Assembly: GCA_020848015.1 (NCBI GenBank)
Contig: JADLBA010000305.1
Coordinates: 1 to 10,445, forward strand
Source of the DNA: Crocinitomicaceae bacterium
GTDB lineage: Bacteria > Bacteroidota > Bacteroidia > Flavobacteriales_D > Sanyastnellaceae
DNA: 10,445 bases
Direction: 5' to 3'
The notes under the pieces were generated by a model. That model had not been told where the DNA came from and made no database searches. It saw only the letters and a program-made list of their open reading frames with translations. Shown one piece after another: positions 1 to 6,786 of the stretch. The number at the start of each line of letters is the position of its first letter. Position 1 is the first letter of the stretch. The translations under genes were made by a program, and so were the position numbers.

Positions 1-41
1 GGTGTAAATTTTCTTCTTTTTTTCATACCCCTGTAAATTTA

Positions 42-76
42 TTGGAGACCTATATTGTTTTAGGTTTTTTCTCCAA
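42..76. repeat. Imperfect inverted repeat near left edge
   Basis: TTGGAG at 42-47 is complementary to CTCCAA at 71-76, and inside it CCTA at 49-52 can pair with TAGG at 61-64, leaving a bulge of Ts on the right arm. It lies just before the recognisable start of the transposase remnant. It could be part of an older insertion end or a weak terminator, but the AT-rich, T-rich setting also makes chance pairing plausible. Confidence 0.25.
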
Positions 77-91
77 CCTTTCAGGGGGCTA

Positions 92-703
92 AGACAGGAC
101 TACTGGTGTGGTAAAAGCACTGACCCTGAATTTGAATCTAAGATGCTTAATATAGTAGGATTATATATGAGCCCACCGGAAAATGCCATAGTGTTATGTG
201 CAGATGAAAAGACACGGATACAGGCGCTTGATAGAACTCAGCCGGAATTACCTTTGCGACAAGGGAATCCTAATAGACTTACAGCTACCTACAAAGGTAA
301 TTGAGTAGTTAATCTCGTAGCATCTCTGGCTGTTCATCACGGTGAGATAGCCGCAGATACAATAGAGAGTAATAATGCAGAAAATTTTCTGAAATTCTTT
401 AAGAAACTTAAACGAAAATATTCCGGCAAACAATTACAAATCATTGCTGATAACCTTTCTGATCATAAACATCAAAGCATAAAAAAATGGGTGGCTAAAA
501 CGAAACGGGTAGAATTGTATCATACGCCCACTTATTCGCCTTGGCTTAACCAGATAGAAATATGGTTCAATATCCTCAGCAAGGATGTTTTAAAAGGAGC
601 GGTGTGGCATTCGAAGAAACAACTGATTAACCAATTAATGGAATATATCAAAACGTACAACAAAGGAAGAGCTAAACCATTTAAATGGACATACAACCCC
701 TAA
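92..703 (+). pseudogene. IS630-family transposase, 5'-truncated and interrupted by a stop
   Basis: One reading frame gives about 200 residues of an IS630-type DDE transposase, broken by TGA at 302-304. The catalytic triad is intact: Asp in CADEKT (codon 203-205), Asp in IIADNLSDHK (449-451) and Glu in WLNQIEIWF (557-559), with 35 residues between the second Asp and the Glu, as expected for this family. LDRTQPELPLRQG after the first Asp and the C-terminal YIKTYN...PFKWT block are also typical. Upstream of about position 92 (RQDYWCGKS) the frame stays open to a TAA at 5-7 but no longer resembles the family, and there is no helix-turn-helix region, so the N-terminal third is missing. An ATG at 491 would only give a 70-residue C-terminal piece. 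Terminal inverted repeats could not be identified. It almost certainly no longer transposes on its own. Confidence 0.88.
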
Positions 704-778
704 TAGTTTGCCTTTTTAGATATTATTACATTAGTTAGCGGTCAGTTTAGGACATACCAAACAAACACGACAGAGCAA

Positions 779-1204
779 ATGAAAAAGGGCAATATATATA
801 CGACAAATTACATTGACACTTTTATTGAAGTTGCGGAAGACACAAAAGTTTCTTGTGGGACAAAACCGACTTCAAAAGTTAACAGGAAAACCATTGCCGA
901 AATGCAATACGAAATGCTTGTGAACAATCCCTACGAATATACATCGGACGACATATTGTTTCAAGTGTTTGCCGACAGAAATGATTTGACAAAAGCGGAA
1001 TATAAACAAGCAAGGGAACAATTCTTCTCAAAAGGACAACCTTGCTTTCGTGCTTCACCTTTGACAAAAACGTATGGTTTTGGTATTCACGCTGACAGTA
1101 ATGGAAAAGTAGCGATTTTCGGAATGGAAACCGAACTATACGAGAAACTTCAAAACGACCCGAAACTCAGCAAGACAAAAGCAATGCGAACATCTAAAAA
1201 ATAA
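779..1204 (+). CDS. DUF6157 family protein
   Basis: A small, probably cytosolic protein of 141 residues with no signal peptide or membrane segment. The pattern TTNYIDTFIEVAEDT at the start, then NPYEYTSDD, FFSKGQPCFRASPL and YGFGIHADSNGKVAIFG, is what I recall for DUF6157, a family of about this length scattered through Bacteroidota and Firmicutes; its function is unknown. The family usually begins close to the TTNY block, so the first seven residues could be a short extension, but no later ATG fits. There is no Shine-Dalgarno sequence. It lies 75 bases after the transposase remnant and 5 bases before the SRPBCC gene, so the two are probably one transcript. The gene is complete and shows no frameshift, in contrast to the broken mobile genes on both sides, which suggests it is kept by selection or arrived recently. 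The family name is from memory of the motif pattern. Confidence 0.8.
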   Translation: MKKGNIYTTNYIDTFIEVAEDTKVSCGTKPTSKVNRKTIAEMQYEMLVNNPYEYTSDDILFQVFADRNDLTKAEYKQAREQFFSKGQPCFRASPLTKTYGFGIHADSNGKVAIFGMETELYEKLQNDPKLSKTKAMRTSKK

Positions 1205-1209
1205 CGAAG

Positions 1210-1635
1210 ATGGAAACACATTTTAAAATTCAATACAAAACGACAATAAACGCATCACTTGAAAAAGTCTGGGAAGCGTTGACAAATCCTGCAATTGTAA
1301 AACAGTACTTTTTCGGAACAGAATTGGTAACTGATTGGAAAGTTGGAGGCCCAATTATTTTTCAAGGCGAATGGGAAGGACAAAAGTATAAGGACAAAGG
1401 CGAAGTTCTTGAATACGAACACAACAAAAAACTTTCCTATTCATATTTGAGTAATTGGAGCGGTAAAGAAGATTTACCCGAAAATTATTTGTGGGTTTGT
1501 TACGAAGTAACGGCAGACGGGGCAAACACCGAATTGACAATTCATCAAAGCAACTATGACGAAGAACGGGCAAAACATTCCGAAGGAAATTGGGCTTCGT
1601 TGGTTTCCGAAATGCGAAAAGTTGTAGAAAAATAA
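1210..1635 (+). CDS. SRPBCC-fold protein, AHSA1-like
   Basis: A 141-residue single-domain protein of the START/Bet v1-like (SRPBCC) superfamily, AHSA1 (activator of Hsp90 ATPase homologue 1) branch. The opening beta strand and helix are typical: YKTTINASLEKVWEALTNP, followed by QYFF, DWKVGGPIIFQGEW, GEVLEYEHNKKLSYSY and the late ELTIHQSNY strand with a closing helix. Members form a hydrophobic ligand pocket; no specific ligand or reaction can be read from the sequence, and the bacterial members are mostly uncharacterised despite the Hsp90-derived name. The start ATG follows the DUF6157 stop by 5 bases, so translation is probably coupled. It is full length. SRPBCC genes are common cargo in accessory regions, which fits the mobile remnants on either side. 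Confidence 0.88.
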   Translation: METHFKIQYKTTINASLEKVWEALTNPAIVKQYFFGTELVTDWKVGGPIIFQGEWEGQKYKDKGEVLEYEHNKKLSYSYLSNWSGKEDLPENYLWVCYEVTADGANTELTIHQSNYDEERAKHSEGNWASLVSEMRKVVEK

Positions 1636-1713
1636 AACCGAACCGCCAACAGATAAGGTCTCGTCGCGTCGGAACGATGCACGATGAAACCGGTGTTGCA
1701 CGGAACCGTGTCA

Positions 1714-1994
1714 TCAGTCAAGTCCTTCGATTTTAAACAGACATCTCAACCGAAAGAAGGTGAACTTGAAATAGCTTTCCGATAGTGTCCGGTTTTCTTT
1801 GCATGGAGCATGAAAAGAAAATCTTCGAGCTGATCCTTATCGAGGTCAGTAAGCAGACAATTAAAATGCAACGAGATCGCTGCAATGTGGCGACCATAAT
1901 TGGTGATGGTACTTAGGCTTTTTCCCGCAAAGGGCATCTTGCGTTCAAAGCGTGTGTAGAGAGCAGAAAATCCTTCCACCCGTTCACAATCCAT
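1714..1994 (-). pseudogene. Tyrosine recombinase N-terminal fragment, frameshifted
   Basis: Read on the minus strand from ATG at 1994, residues such as LYTRFERKMPFAGKSLSTI, TNYGRHIAAISLHF and LDKDQLEDFLFMLHAKK match the SAM-like core-binding domain that opens phage-type tyrosine recombinases, in particular the Bacteroidota integrases found beside IS91-like elements. The open frame ends at 1746, but around 1788-1795 the homology jumps to another frame, which reads SESYFKFTFFRLRCLFKIEG-LD down to two stop codons at 1711-1716. So one indel plus a truncation have removed everything after the first domain; the catalytic domain with its Arg-His-Arg-Tyr residues is absent. On the upstream side the frame stays open without an ATG for about 20 codons (to a TAA near 2061), so the original start could have been earlier. 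It is inactive as a recombinase. Confidence 0.8.
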
Positions 1995-2128
1995 CTTAAC
2001 GATGGTATCAGCCGAACCCGCGTCGGCAAATTGAATTTTTGTAGTACGCGTAATTAAAATGATTTAAGTTATGCGTATGTTTACGAGAGATAGAGAGCTA
2101 CCGGAGGTATAGTACAACTGGCGTTTGG

Positions 2129-2155
2129 CAATAGGCGGGTGAAGTACCCCTATTG
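2129..2155. repeat. Strong imperfect hairpin
   Basis: CAATAGG at 2129-2135 is exactly complementary to CCTATTG at 2149-2155, and after a two-base bulge (CG) GGT at 2138-2140 pairs with ACC at 2146-2148, leaving the loop GAAGT. No T-run follows on either strand, so it is not a typical intrinsic terminator. Its position in decayed mobile DNA suggests a leftover element end or a folded-DNA recombination site, but this is inference. Confidence 0.5.
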
Positions 2156-2368
2156 AACTTTTGTGCAAGGTTAATCGGCAGTAATTCTATTCAACATTTG
2201 TACAAAAGACCGCCGCATCGTCAATTTGCCAACCGGAAACATACAGGTGCCCTCATTCAGGCTGCCCCCCGAAGGAATGTTCATTTTAATACTTCTGATA
2301 ATGGCACCCTTGTTTCTTTTCTCTCCAATCATAGCCTCAATTCCATAGTGCGGTGCATATTGCTCCGT

Positions 2369-2385
2369 TATGCCGATACGGCATA
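2369..2385. promoter_or_regulatory. 17-base palindrome upstream of yraN
   Basis: TATGCCG and CGGCATA are perfect 7-base inverted repeats around the three bases ATA. The centre lies about 72 bases before the yraN ATG. The size and symmetry fit an operator for a dimeric regulator, or a short recombination site; nothing in the window identifies a protein that would bind it. Confidence 0.35.
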
Positions 2386-2448
2386 TATACATAACTTCTA
2401 AGAGAATCGTCTTCAATAGATCATTTTATTGCACTCAAATTTAATTAA

Positions 2449-2823
2449 ATGAATTCCGATAGTATTTCTACAAAAGAAAAGGGGGACGAAGGAGAAGCAC
2501 TGGCCGCGAAATTTTTAGAGGGGCGTGGCTACAGGATCATTGATAAAAAGTGGATTTCAGGAAAATTTGAAATTGATCTCATTGCAACAGAAGGTATATC
2601 CATTGTTTTTGTAGAAGTAAAACTGCGTTACAGCAATAGCTACGGTGAGCCATGGGAAGCAGTCAATAAAGCAAAAAGAAAAAAAATCATGCAGAGCGCC
2701 CACCACTATATAGAACAAAAAAACATTGTTCTTGAGCCTCGTTTTGATATTGTTTCTATTATTTGCACAGGAAAAAAAATGGTCATTGAACATATTCCGG
2801 AAGCCTTTTTCCCCGTGGCCTGA
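2449..2823 (+). CDS. yraN: YraN family (UPF0102) endonuclease-like protein
   Basis: 124 residues, the usual length for the family. YraN proteins have a restriction-endonuclease-like fold related to archaeal Holliday junction resolvases; their real role is not settled. The conserved marks are present: KGDEGEALAAKFL at residues 11-23, GYRIIDKKW, the acidic pair in KFEIDLIA (Glu41, Asp43; most relatives have GEID, here Phe replaces Gly), FVEVKLR with Glu56 and Lys58 as the likely metal-binding core, and RFDIVSII near the end. The start ATG follows an AT-rich leader without Shine-Dalgarno sequence. It is the first gene of the housekeeping part of the window. The TGA stop is 40 bases before the next start, which has its own promoter-like element. 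Confidence 0.93.
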   Translation: MNSDSISTKEKGDEGEALAAKFLEGRGYRIIDKKWISGKFEIDLIATEGISIVFVEVKLRYSNSYGEPWEAVNKAKRKKIMQSAHHYIEQKNIVLEPRFDIVSIICTGKKMVIEHIPEAFFPVA

Positions 2824-2836
2824 TACCGAAACCCAC

Positions 2837-2844
2837 TACCTTTG
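2837..2844 (+). promoter_or_regulatory. Bacteroidota -7 promoter element TACCTTTG
   Basis: A perfect match to the TAnnTTTG element, 20 bases before the pseudouridine synthase ATG and just after the yraN stop. The surrounding string CTACCTTTGTGCC is almost the same as CTACCTTTGCACC before the prenyl synthase. I could not find a good -33 TTTG partner, only a T-run around 2807-2811. Confidence 0.6.
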
Positions 2845-2863
2845 TGCCACAAAATTTTCTTTA

Positions 2864-4000
2864 ATGGCCTCCTCTACCAAGCCCAATCCCAAATCAAAAA
2901 ATCAAAGAACTAAACGCTCTCCAAAGCCGGCGGACAACTCCGTCGAAAAAAAACGCAGCGATGGAAAACCAGGAGGAAAGCGAATTATAAACACTGCTAT
3001 GGAAGAAGGGCAGCGAAGCGCTCGCTCTTCACGCACTGCATCAACCGAAAGACCCGCTTCACACCGCCGCAATGAGGAAAAGAAACCGTTCAAAAAGGGC
3101 TTTGGTGTGAGCCGTAAGAATAAGGAAATTCCGGAAAAAATAAGACGGGAGGGTGATCGAGATACGGCAGGTTATGAAAACAAAAAAAGGCCGGCAGCCG
3201 GGCAACAGGAAAACGGAAGGCCATTCAGAAAAAAGGAGAAGAAAGTTTCCAAAAAGAATTTTGATGATGCACCCCGGAAAAGCGGCCCGGTACGCCTCAA
3301 TAAATTTCTATCCAACGCCGGTGTAGCCTCAAGAAGAGAGGCGGACCGCCTGATAGAACTCGGCCTCGTTTCTGTCAACGGGGTTATTGTGAGAGAACTC
3401 GGATTGAAAGTTGACCCCGGAAAAGATGTAGTGAAATATGATGATGTGAAGCTGCAGCCCGAAATCAGGCGATACATCCTTCTGAACAAACCCAAAGATT
3501 ACATTACTACAGTGGACGATCCGGAAAACCGGCATACGGTGATGGAGTTGGTGCGGAGCGCCTGTAGGGAACGTATCTATCCGGTGGGAAGGCTCGACAG
3601 AAATACGACAGGGCTACTTCTTTTTACTAACGACGGCGAACTCGCTAAGCGGCTCACTCATCCGCGGAGCGGATTTCCAAAACTCTACCACGTCGAAACC
3701 AACGAAAAGGTAACTCCCGATATGCTCCAAAAAATGAGGTCGGGTGTGCCACTCGAAGACGGCATTGTACAGGCAGACGAGGCGGAGTATGTAGGCGAAG
3801 GTGAAGACCCGAGACAGGTCGGTATTCGACTGCACAGCGGGAAAAACAGAGTTGTCAGGAGAATATTTGAGCATTTGGGGCTGACAATCAAAAAACTTGA
3901 CAGGGTGATGTTCGCTGGGCTTACCAAAAAAGACCTTCCACGTGGGCGCTACCGGCACCTGTCGGAGAGAGAAGTGAATTTCCTGAAAATGGTCAGATAA
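2864..4000 (+). CDS. rluB: RluB/RsuA-type rRNA pseudouridine synthase with basic N-terminal tail
   Basis: Converts a specific uridine in ribosomal RNA to pseudouridine. The open frame extends back to 2726, inside yraN, but the ATG at 2864 is preferred because it follows the promoter element and avoids the overlap, giving 378 residues. Residues 1 to about 140 are low-complexity, rich in Lys, Arg, Glu, Ser and Pro, and surely disordered. An S4 RNA-binding domain follows from about residue 143 (VRLNKFLSNAGVASRREADR), then the catalytic domain: RYILLNKPKDYITT, the active-site motif PVGRLDRNTTGLLLFTNDG with Asp245, LTHPRSGFPKLYHV and GKNRVVRRIFEHLG. The catalytic order and motifs fit the RluB/RluE/RluF/RsuA group; RluB (23S U2605 in E. 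coli) is the best guess, the exact target base is not readable. Such charged tails are common on Bacteroidota versions and probably add RNA affinity. Confidence 0.93.
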   Translation: MASSTKPNPKSKNQRTKRSPKPADNSVEKKRSDGKPGGKRIINTAMEEGQRSARSSRTASTERPASHRRNEEKKPFKKGFGVSRKNKEIPEKIRREGDRDTAGYENKKRPAAGQQENGRPFRKKEKKVSKKNFDDAPRKSGPVRLNKFLSNAGVASRREADRLIELGLVSVNGVIVRELGLKVDPGKDVVKYDDVKLQPEIRRYILLNKPKDYITTVDDPENRHTVMELVRSACRERIYPVGRLDRNTTGLLLFTNDGELAKRLTHPRSGFPKLYHVETNEKVTPDMLQKMRSGVPLEDGIVQADEAEYVGEGEDPRQVGIRLHSGKNRVVRRIFEHLGLTIKKLDRVMFAGLTKKDLPRGRYRHLSEREVNFLKMVR

Positions 4001-4046
4001 TTTCTGTGCCGGTACGTCCCCGCGACAAAACGGCCTTATTAGCCCG

Positions 4047-4715
4047 ATGAACGAAATCATTCCCCGCCCCGCGACACAACTTGCAGAAGACTGGATGGCA
4101 TTGGTTTTCCTGTGCAGCCTTGCGGTTCTTGCCTGGACGAGGGTTAGCCGGCCTGCGCGGTTTGCACACGTGTGGAGAGCCGCCTTCAATATCCAGTTGA
4201 TGAGGCAGGGAGTGCGGGAAGAGTCCTCTACTCCGGTGGAATATTATCTGTTGAGCGGAAATTTTGCCCTGCTGCTCGCATTGATGATCTATCTGAGCCT
4301 CAAGTTATACGGCATTTCTCCCTGGGGCTGGTCCGGATACGGCCTTTTTATTGTTATTTTCATAGCAGTAGCTGCTATCTATATGATTAAAAAAGCCGGA
4401 ATTTTGCTGATCCGCTGGTTAGCACTCGGCGATTATGGGCTTGTGGAATATCAATACAACCTCGGACTTCTCAACCGGCTGTCAGGGATGGTGCTACTCC
4501 CATTTGTGCTCATCGCCACCTACAGCCCGCTCAACGCTACACCTGCCTTGCTCTTCTGCGCCTTCATCGTTTTTCTTGTAGTTTTTTTGTACCGGATTTC
4601 AAGGGGAGTGATAAATGCATTTGGGTCGGGTGTGAATCTATTCTATATCTTTTTTTACATTTGCACCCTCGAATTTTTACCCCTTTTGGTACTTTACCGG
4701 GCACTCACCTTTTGA
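4047..4715 (+). CDS. DUF4271 integral membrane protein
   Basis: 222 residues, hydrophobic, with about six likely membrane segments (roughly residues 15-31, 67-87, 95-115, 143-160, 165-183 and 197-217). The C-terminal NLFYIFFYICTLEFLPLLVL stretch and the LIRWLALGD segment match what I know of DUF4271, a family limited to Bacteroidota and often encoded directly before hemD, as here. Function is unknown; the recurring neighbourhood hints at a link with tetrapyrrole synthesis or the envelope, but that is only inference. It starts 46 bases after the pseudouridine synthase and ends 68 bases before hemD. The gap to hemD holds only a five-base-pair hairpin (AAGCG 4737-4741 with CGCTT 4748-4752) and no T-run, so read-through into hemD is likely. 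Confidence 0.87.
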   Translation: MNEIIPRPATQLAEDWMALVFLCSLAVLAWTRVSRPARFAHVWRAAFNIQLMRQGVREESSTPVEYYLLSGNFALLLALMIYLSLKLYGISPWGWSGYGLFIVIFIAVAAIYMIKKAGILLIRWLALGDYGLVEYQYNLGLLNRLSGMVLLPFVLIATYSPLNATPALLFCAFIVFLVVFLYRISRGVINAFGSGVNLFYIFFYICTLEFLPLLVLYRALTF

Positions 4716-4783
4716 ATTCCCCGAAAAAGAGGTAAAAAGCGGGATAACGCTTAAACCATAATCTACTGAGCAAGACTCTCTAT

Positions 4784-5530
4784 ATGGCGGAAAAGATCAA
4801 GACAATACTTATTACTCAACAGGATCCAGGAGGCGATAAAAATCCCTATTCCGAGTTGGCTAAAAAGCATAAACTCAAAATTGATTATCGGCCATTCATC
4901 CACGTTGAAGGAGTTTCATCCCTCGACTTTCGCCAGCAACGAATTGACATTCTGGAACACTCTGCCGTGATCTTCACCAGCAGAAATGCCGTTGACCATT
5001 ATTTTCGCCTTGCGAAAGAAATGCGACTGACCATCCCTGAATCAATGAAGTACTTCTGTATGTCAGAAGCTATTGCCTACTACCTGCAGAAATACATCCA
5101 GTTCAGGAAACGCAAAATATTCTTCGGCAATGGCCGCTTTCAGGAAGTGATGGATCTCATTAAAAAGCACAAGGGAGAAAAATTCATCCTCCCCTGCTCT
5201 GATATTTTAAAGCCGAGCATTCCGGAAGCATTGGATAAAGACAAAATCGAATACGCCAAAGCAGTGATGTATAAAACAGTCTGCAGCGATCTTTCCGATC
5301 TCTCGGACGTGAAATACGATATGCTTGTTTTCTTTTCTCCGTCGGATATCGAATCGCTGTTCAAGAATTTCCCGAAATTCAAGCAGAATACTACTAAAAT
5401 TGCTGTATTTGGCCCCACTACCGCCAATGCCGTAGAAGATGCGAAACTCAGGATTGATGTTATGGCTCCGAATCCCAAAGCGCCCAGCATGAGTATGGCC
5501 ATTGAGCAGTATATTCTCGACAATAAGTAG
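4784..5530 (+). CDS. hemD: Uroporphyrinogen-III synthase
   Basis: Closes the linear tetrapyrrole hydroxymethylbilane, inverting ring D, to give uroporphyrinogen III, the common precursor of haem and related cofactors. The 248 residues are the normal length. HemD is poorly conserved; the visible support is the two-lobed pattern: ILITQQDP at the start, IDYRPFIHVEG, then AVIFTSRNAVDHYF (equivalent to the usual 'ftS.naV..f'), SEAIAYYL, FILPCSDIL in the second lobe, and the paired YDMLVFFSPSDIESLF and KIAVFGPTTANAVED, which correspond to the conserved 'v.FtSps.v..f' and 'ia.iGptTa.a'. It probably shares a transcript with the DUF4271 gene. There is no Shine-Dalgarno sequence. The closing SMAIEQYI helix is also typical. 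No other hem genes are in the window, which is usual for this phylum. Confidence 0.92.
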   Translation: MAEKIKTILITQQDPGGDKNPYSELAKKHKLKIDYRPFIHVEGVSSLDFRQQRIDILEHSAVIFTSRNAVDHYFRLAKEMRLTIPESMKYFCMSEAIAYYLQKYIQFRKRKIFFGNGRFQEVMDLIKKHKGEKFILPCSDILKPSIPEALDKDKIEYAKAVMYKTVCSDLSDLSDVKYDMLVFFSPSDIESLFKNFPKFKQNTTKIAVFGPTTANAVEDAKLRIDVMAPNPKAPSMSMAIEQYILDNK

Positions 5531-5548
5531 CCACCGACCTGTTCTAGG

Positions 5549-5580
5549 GAAAAACCCGTTGCACTTCCACAGGCTTTTTC
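5549..5580 (+). terminator. Possible terminator after hemD
   Basis: GAAAAA at 5549-5554 pairs with TTTTTC at 5575-5580, extended by CC/GG with one bulged C, around a 15-base loop. It lies 19 bases past the hemD stop. The large loop and the location of the T-run inside the stem make it a weak candidate; a nested GGGAAAAACCC could fold instead. Confidence 0.3.
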
Positions 5581-5672
5581 GGGCATATAGTTCAGTGGCA
5601 TAACGGCAGATGAATAGGCATAAATAAACTATTCTTTTATGTTGCCCCATTCATCCGGTTTTTTGCAAGGCA

Positions 5673-6779
5673 ATGTCCGATGAATTGGTTTACCAGATCG
5701 CTCTTAGCCTTGTCCCCGGAATTGGCCCGGTAAAGGCGAAAAAGCTGCTCTCTTATTGCGGGAGTGCAAGCGCCGTTTTTCGAGAAAAAGAAAATCGGCT
5801 TCTGAAAATTCCGGACATCGGAACGCAGGCTATCCGCTTCCTCAGTGAAGCAGATGTAATGGAGCGTGCGGAAAGCGAAGCCGAATACATGATAAAAAAT
5901 GACATTGCTTCCGTTTTTTTTACTGAAAAAAATTACCCCGACCGGCTCAGACATTGCGATGATTCGCCGATCATTCTTTTCTCTAAAGGAAATATTCCTT
6001 TCAATGCTACACGCACAGTAGCATTGGTTGGAACACGACACTCAACCGAATACGGAAAAGATTTTTGTGAGTACCTTATCAGGGGTATCAAACATATTCA
6101 GCCGGTAATCATCAGCGGGCTAGCTTATGGAATAGATATTCTCGCGCATAAATATGCCTTGAGAGAAGGTCTGTCCACCATCGCCTGTCTTGCTCATGGT
6201 TTGCACACTGTTTATCCCCCTGCACACCGGCCGGTTGTTAATGAGATGCTGGAAACGGGGGGAGTCGTAACCGAATATCTTGCAGTAACCAACCCCGAAC
6301 GGGAAATGTTCCCGATGCGCAACCGTATCATAGCGGCGTTGGCAGATTGTACGGTCATCGTTGAAACCGGCCCTAGGGGTGGAAGCATCATCACTGCTAA
6401 TATTGCCTCTTCTTATGGACGCGATGTGTTCGCCCTGCCGGGCAGATACAACGATCCACACAGCAGCGGGTGCAATGAACTGATACGGAAAAATATCGCG
6501 GCCATACTCTCCTCGCCCGGTGAGCTGCTCGACTACATGAACTGGGAGAATGATGCAACAAAACAAAAGCCGGCACAACTGTCTCTGTTTAATACAGAAG
6601 ACCCCGGAGAGCGCCTGATACTGTCACTGTTGAATGGCCGCGGTAAAGTAGCCATTGATGTATTGTGCGCCGAATCCGAAAAGAGTATAAGCGATGTGTC
6701 CGGCCTGCTTCTCAGTCTCGAATTCAAAGGGCTGGTGAAAAGCCTGCCCGGAAAATTATTTCAGATCAGCCGCGGATAA
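5673..6779 (+). CDS. dprA: DNA processing protein DprA
   Basis: Binds incoming single-stranded DNA in the cytosol and loads RecA on it during natural transformation; it is also conserved in species not known to be competent. The 368 residues carry all three expected parts. Residues about 8-60 are a helix-hairpin-helix/SAM-like domain (LVPGIGPVKAKKLL). The Rossmann-type core has YPDRLRHCDDSPIILFSKGN, VALVGTRHSTEYG (Gly-Thr-Arg 120-122), IISGLAYGIDILAH, YPPAHR, FPMRNRIIAAL (213-222), ETGPRGGSIITA and VFALPG. A winged-helix (DprA_WH-like) domain fills the C-terminus. The usual 'S/A-GSLITA' block reads RGGSIITA, a mild variant. AAGG five bases before the ATG is one of the few Shine-Dalgarno-like sequences here. 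The gene stands 142 bases after hemD. Confidence 0.96.
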   Translation: MSDELVYQIALSLVPGIGPVKAKKLLSYCGSASAVFREKENRLLKIPDIGTQAIRFLSEADVMERAESEAEYMIKNDIASVFFTEKNYPDRLRHCDDSPIILFSKGNIPFNATRTVALVGTRHSTEYGKDFCEYLIRGIKHIQPVIISGLAYGIDILAHKYALREGLSTIACLAHGLHTVYPPAHRPVVNEMLETGGVVTEYLAVTNPEREMFPMRNRIIAALADCTVIVETGPRGGSIITANIASSYGRDVFALPGRYNDPHSSGCNELIRKNIAAILSSPGELLDYMNWENDATKQKPAQLSLFNTEDPGERLILSLLNGRGKVAIDVLCAESEKSISDVSGLLLSLEFKGLVKSLPGKLFQISRG

Positions 6780-6786
6780 AAATTAA

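Larger units (their letters stand above)
1995..2448. other. Gene-free stretch upstream of yraN
   Basis: No convincing gene lies here. Two overlapping open frames of about 80 codons exist on opposite strands (2153-2401 plus, 2171-2416 minus). Neither product resembles a family I know and neither has a good start context; the minus-strand product contains one weakly zinc-knuckle-like patch (GTCMFPVGKLTMRR) that could be a decayed transposase tail, but I would not call it. The stretch contains the two inverted repeats listed separately and, at its right end, AT-rich DNA that presumably holds the yraN promoter. Confidence 0.6.

Noticed and set aside
302..304. In-frame TGA in the transposase as possible recoding (selenocysteine or alternative code)
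   Set aside because: Other genes in the window end in TGA, no SECIS-like hairpin was seen after it, and the gene is also 5'-truncated; a nonsense mutation is the simpler reading.
1355..1714. 119-codon minus-strand open frame opposite the SRPBCC gene
   Set aside because: Shadow of the real gene; the product resembles nothing and the plus-strand gene has clear family motifs.
1..2448. CRISPR array or toxin-antitoxin/defence system in the accessory part
   Set aside because: No regularly spaced direct repeats were seen, and the two intact genes do not belong to known defence families.
2726..2863. Upstream extension of the pseudouridine synthase frame into yraN
   Set aside because: It overlaps yraN in another frame, contains the promoter element and adds no family homology.
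3614..4189. 191-codon minus-strand open frame opposite the pseudouridine synthase and DUF4271
   Set aside because: It covers the conserved catalytic domain coding strand and the start of the next gene; composition and lack of homology mark it as a shadow frame.
5581..5648. tRNA-like start GGGCATATAGTTCAGTGGCA with GCCC near 5645
   Set aside because: The first part resembles an acceptor and D arm, but there is no anticodon stem, no T-arm consensus and the 3' acceptor strand does not pair continuously.
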